Positions 21,301 to 21,879 of a stretch of 21,879 bases of DNA are shown piece by piece. The notes beneath the pieces are model-generated. The model was not told where the DNA came from and did no database searches. It saw only the letters and a program-made list of their open reading frames with translations. Each line of letters opens with the position of its first letter. Position 1 is the first letter of the stretch. Made by a program: the position numbers and the translations under genes. Source of the stretch: a virus; IMG/VR virus record IMGVR_UViG_3300025570_000129, positions 1 through 21,879 of that record; one strand, given 5' to 3'.

Positions 21301-21879
21301 TTGGTTTGATCACCCTTCAGGTTGGAGTGTTGGAAACAGCCATACGCAGGCTATGATGAGCCCGGATATTGACAACACCAGTCAAAACAGATCTAAACAC
21401 CCTACAGCGCAAGACTTAAACACTGCTCAAAGATACTGGGGTGGTAACTCTGCTGTAAATGGACAAAACCAGTCATCCAATGGTAATATAACCGCAGATT
21501 ATTACAATCAACATCCGGATATTTTAACAAACGGTACTGACCCAAGCGTGAAGTTTTGGGAGAACATGGCAGATCACCACCATTTTTTCATTGATGCTTG
21601 TACTGCCTACTCCTGGAGTGGAAGAGGTAACGCCAACGGCGATATGAGACCTGGAAATATCCTTTCGCAAAACGCTACTGTCATGGCAAGCGGAGGTAAT
21701 GTCTACACATACACAGACTTCTATGATACCGGCGGCGTTGCAGAAGAACAGTCGGATGGTGCAGTTGATGGTATCACTGGTAACATGAACCCCATTCCAT
21801 CGCAGCGGTTAGCGCACCCAAGTAGAGGTATATGGGGCTGGGATGATGGGCAAAGGTACATGGATATATCGTGGACAGG
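18392..21879 (+). CDS. Tail-hub stabilisation (muzzle-like) protein, partial
   Basis: From ATG 18392 the frame stays open to the window end: at least 1162 codons, with the 3' end missing. The N-terminal motif NKDADERLIPQGHYRDALNI (14-33) is typical of the large stabilisation/muzzle protein of crAss-like and related podoviruses. Further recognisable phrases are YWTDNSSEPKKI (240-251), FSYRYKYQDGEYSTF (481-495) and RPWDNVPRKALAQE (606-619), then FSDEYGRETPVLSS. The composition (Ser, Thr, Asp, Asn, beta-rich) fits a large virion protein that closes the tail and retains DNA, comparable in role to P22 gp10. It starts 3 nt after the ring protein gene. No in-frame stop was found at the positions checked across the frame. 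Minus-strand frames under it are shadows. Confidence 0.8.
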   Translation, partial: MPLSKRNFQKAKMNKDADERLIPQGHYRDALNIQVSTSDGSNAGSAQTLLGNTASSTMLAGHSINVPTTATCVGAVAAKDSDKIYYFVSAGDEAASSNHRPVRKDYILEYDSVLDKHRYVFVDIYRSTITTVATTSSTSAFVSLAASSATNDTGIRLDMIVTGTVNGVTYTRADALKVSEIKYNANLGSPKWDVYLTHPNGVAFSSSSGVVSLSFHADRVLNFSKNIIITGINVLDEFIYWTDNSSEPKKISIPRSIAGTGGTDYLYGAGNGGWSNASTVNTSSVFEGDFDHFHTRLVKDKAFYNVDSNRYSVVTNASGNKAVYVNESHITVIKKAPTQPLEIEMFRGPSSRVTDAGVENKLSTTCSFDVGGLEVGNTIDVDFDEAVDFRVGDVLLLAMQTSAAVNSDTLTFEPSDYDIRALVTASDVLDANALSSTGFVLKIRTISNSISDLESQDLEDLGFVARLEVSETLFNLKFPRFSYRYKYQDGEYSTFAPWSQVAFLPDHYDFKPAKGFNLGMANQVKSVKLKGYHASEAAIPQDIVEIDLLYKETNNPTVYTVKTLRKSDGFDNGIWPDLSSNANARGEFVLDTDLIHAVVPSNQLIRPWDNVPRKALAQEISANRVVYGNYLQNYTILKDPVIDVGLHVDGLHYAGIGWGGGFALPSVKTSREYQVGVVFSDEYGRETPVLSSKKSSISVPKDASKRRNRITASLSEDTVVPDWAKHYSFYIKETSTGYHNMTMDRWYHAEDGNIWLSFPSSERNKVDLDTFLSLKKAHNSDQVVEDKTKYKVLALENEAPPDVKSFNKSLGSLFCGEAGSVIGINGNGYPLQDTTFITVDGGSFDSAFGSDFATPNGSNMFITFTGQGKASKPYGVASITQQEANKKIQIIGRFGGDVAFASSDDTIDNTINDLSFLLFEREPRDTPEFDGRFFVKINRDESIDQQIIQYESSDYTVETSWPLRYINSNAWFDHPSGWSVGNSHTQAMMSPDIDNTSQNRSKHPTAQDLNTAQRYWGGNSAVNGQNQSSNGNITADYYNQHPDILTNGTDPSVKFWENMADHHHFFIDACTAYSWSGRGNANGDMRPGNILSQNATVMASGGNVYTYTDFYDTGGVAEEQSDGAVDGITGNMNPIPSQRLAHPSRGIWGWDDGQRYMDISWT

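Noticed and set aside
1-21879. Prophage or mobile-element signs (integrase, attachment sites, IS ends, CRISPR, tRNA)
   Set aside because: None were seen on either strand; the window is consistent with a lytic-type virion gene block.

Overview
The window is one arm of a tailed phage genome, or of a close viral relative, that probably infects a marine member of the Bacteroidota (Flavobacteriia-like). Three observations support this. Genes are packed head to tail on the + strand, many with 1-35 nt overlaps. Most start codons follow A/T-rich leaders with no Shine-Dalgarno sequence, as is usual in Bacteroidota. The right half holds a contiguous virion-assembly block in canonical order: terminase large subunit, portal, scaffold, major capsid protein, a capsid-adjacent protein, two putative head-tail ring/adaptor proteins, and a very large tail-hub ('stabilisation' or muzzle) protein that runs off the window. 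Several of these read like the proteins of marine Bacteroidota podoviruses related to crAss-like phages. No integrase, transposase, tRNA, rRNA or CRISPR array is visible.

Layout. Positions 1-62 look like the start of a divergent minus-strand gene. Positions 63-338 are a divergent control region with a low-complexity GTTT/AT tract, a dense G-run expected to form a G-quadruplex, and an inverted repeat. Positions 339-2027 hold five small genes, three of which encode unrelated bodies behind the same N-terminal peptide MAFKMKG. Positions 2060-3869 encode a phage GroEL followed by GroES, in the reverse of the usual bacterial order and overlapping by 14 nt. After a ~100 nt gap with iterated ACCT boxes come two tandem paralogous unknown proteins, a winged-helix protein, a small HEXXH (zinc-metallopeptidase-like) protein, two small membrane proteins that could be holins, a fourth MAFKMKG-type gene, and a series of small conserved-looking phage genes (5247-8500). 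One of these (7675-8280) reads as two tandem GroES-like barrels. The packaging and virion genes follow from 8497. The major capsid gene ends at a strong UUCG-tetraloop terminator, and a second UUCG hairpin follows the next gene.

How the parts fit. TerL, portal, scaffold and capsid build and fill the head; the two ring proteins and the muzzle protein close it and form the short tail. The GroEL/GroES pair, and possibly the tandem-barrel protein, probably fold the capsid or other difficult virion proteins. The small basic MAFKMKG-tagged proteins, the metallopeptidase-like protein and the membrane proteins are candidates for internal virion cargo and lysis. The most unusual aspects are the shared N-terminal tag on otherwise unrelated small proteins, the extra double-barrel co-chaperonin-like gene, and the G-quadruplex control region. 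All family assignments come from reading the translations by eye; no database search was run.
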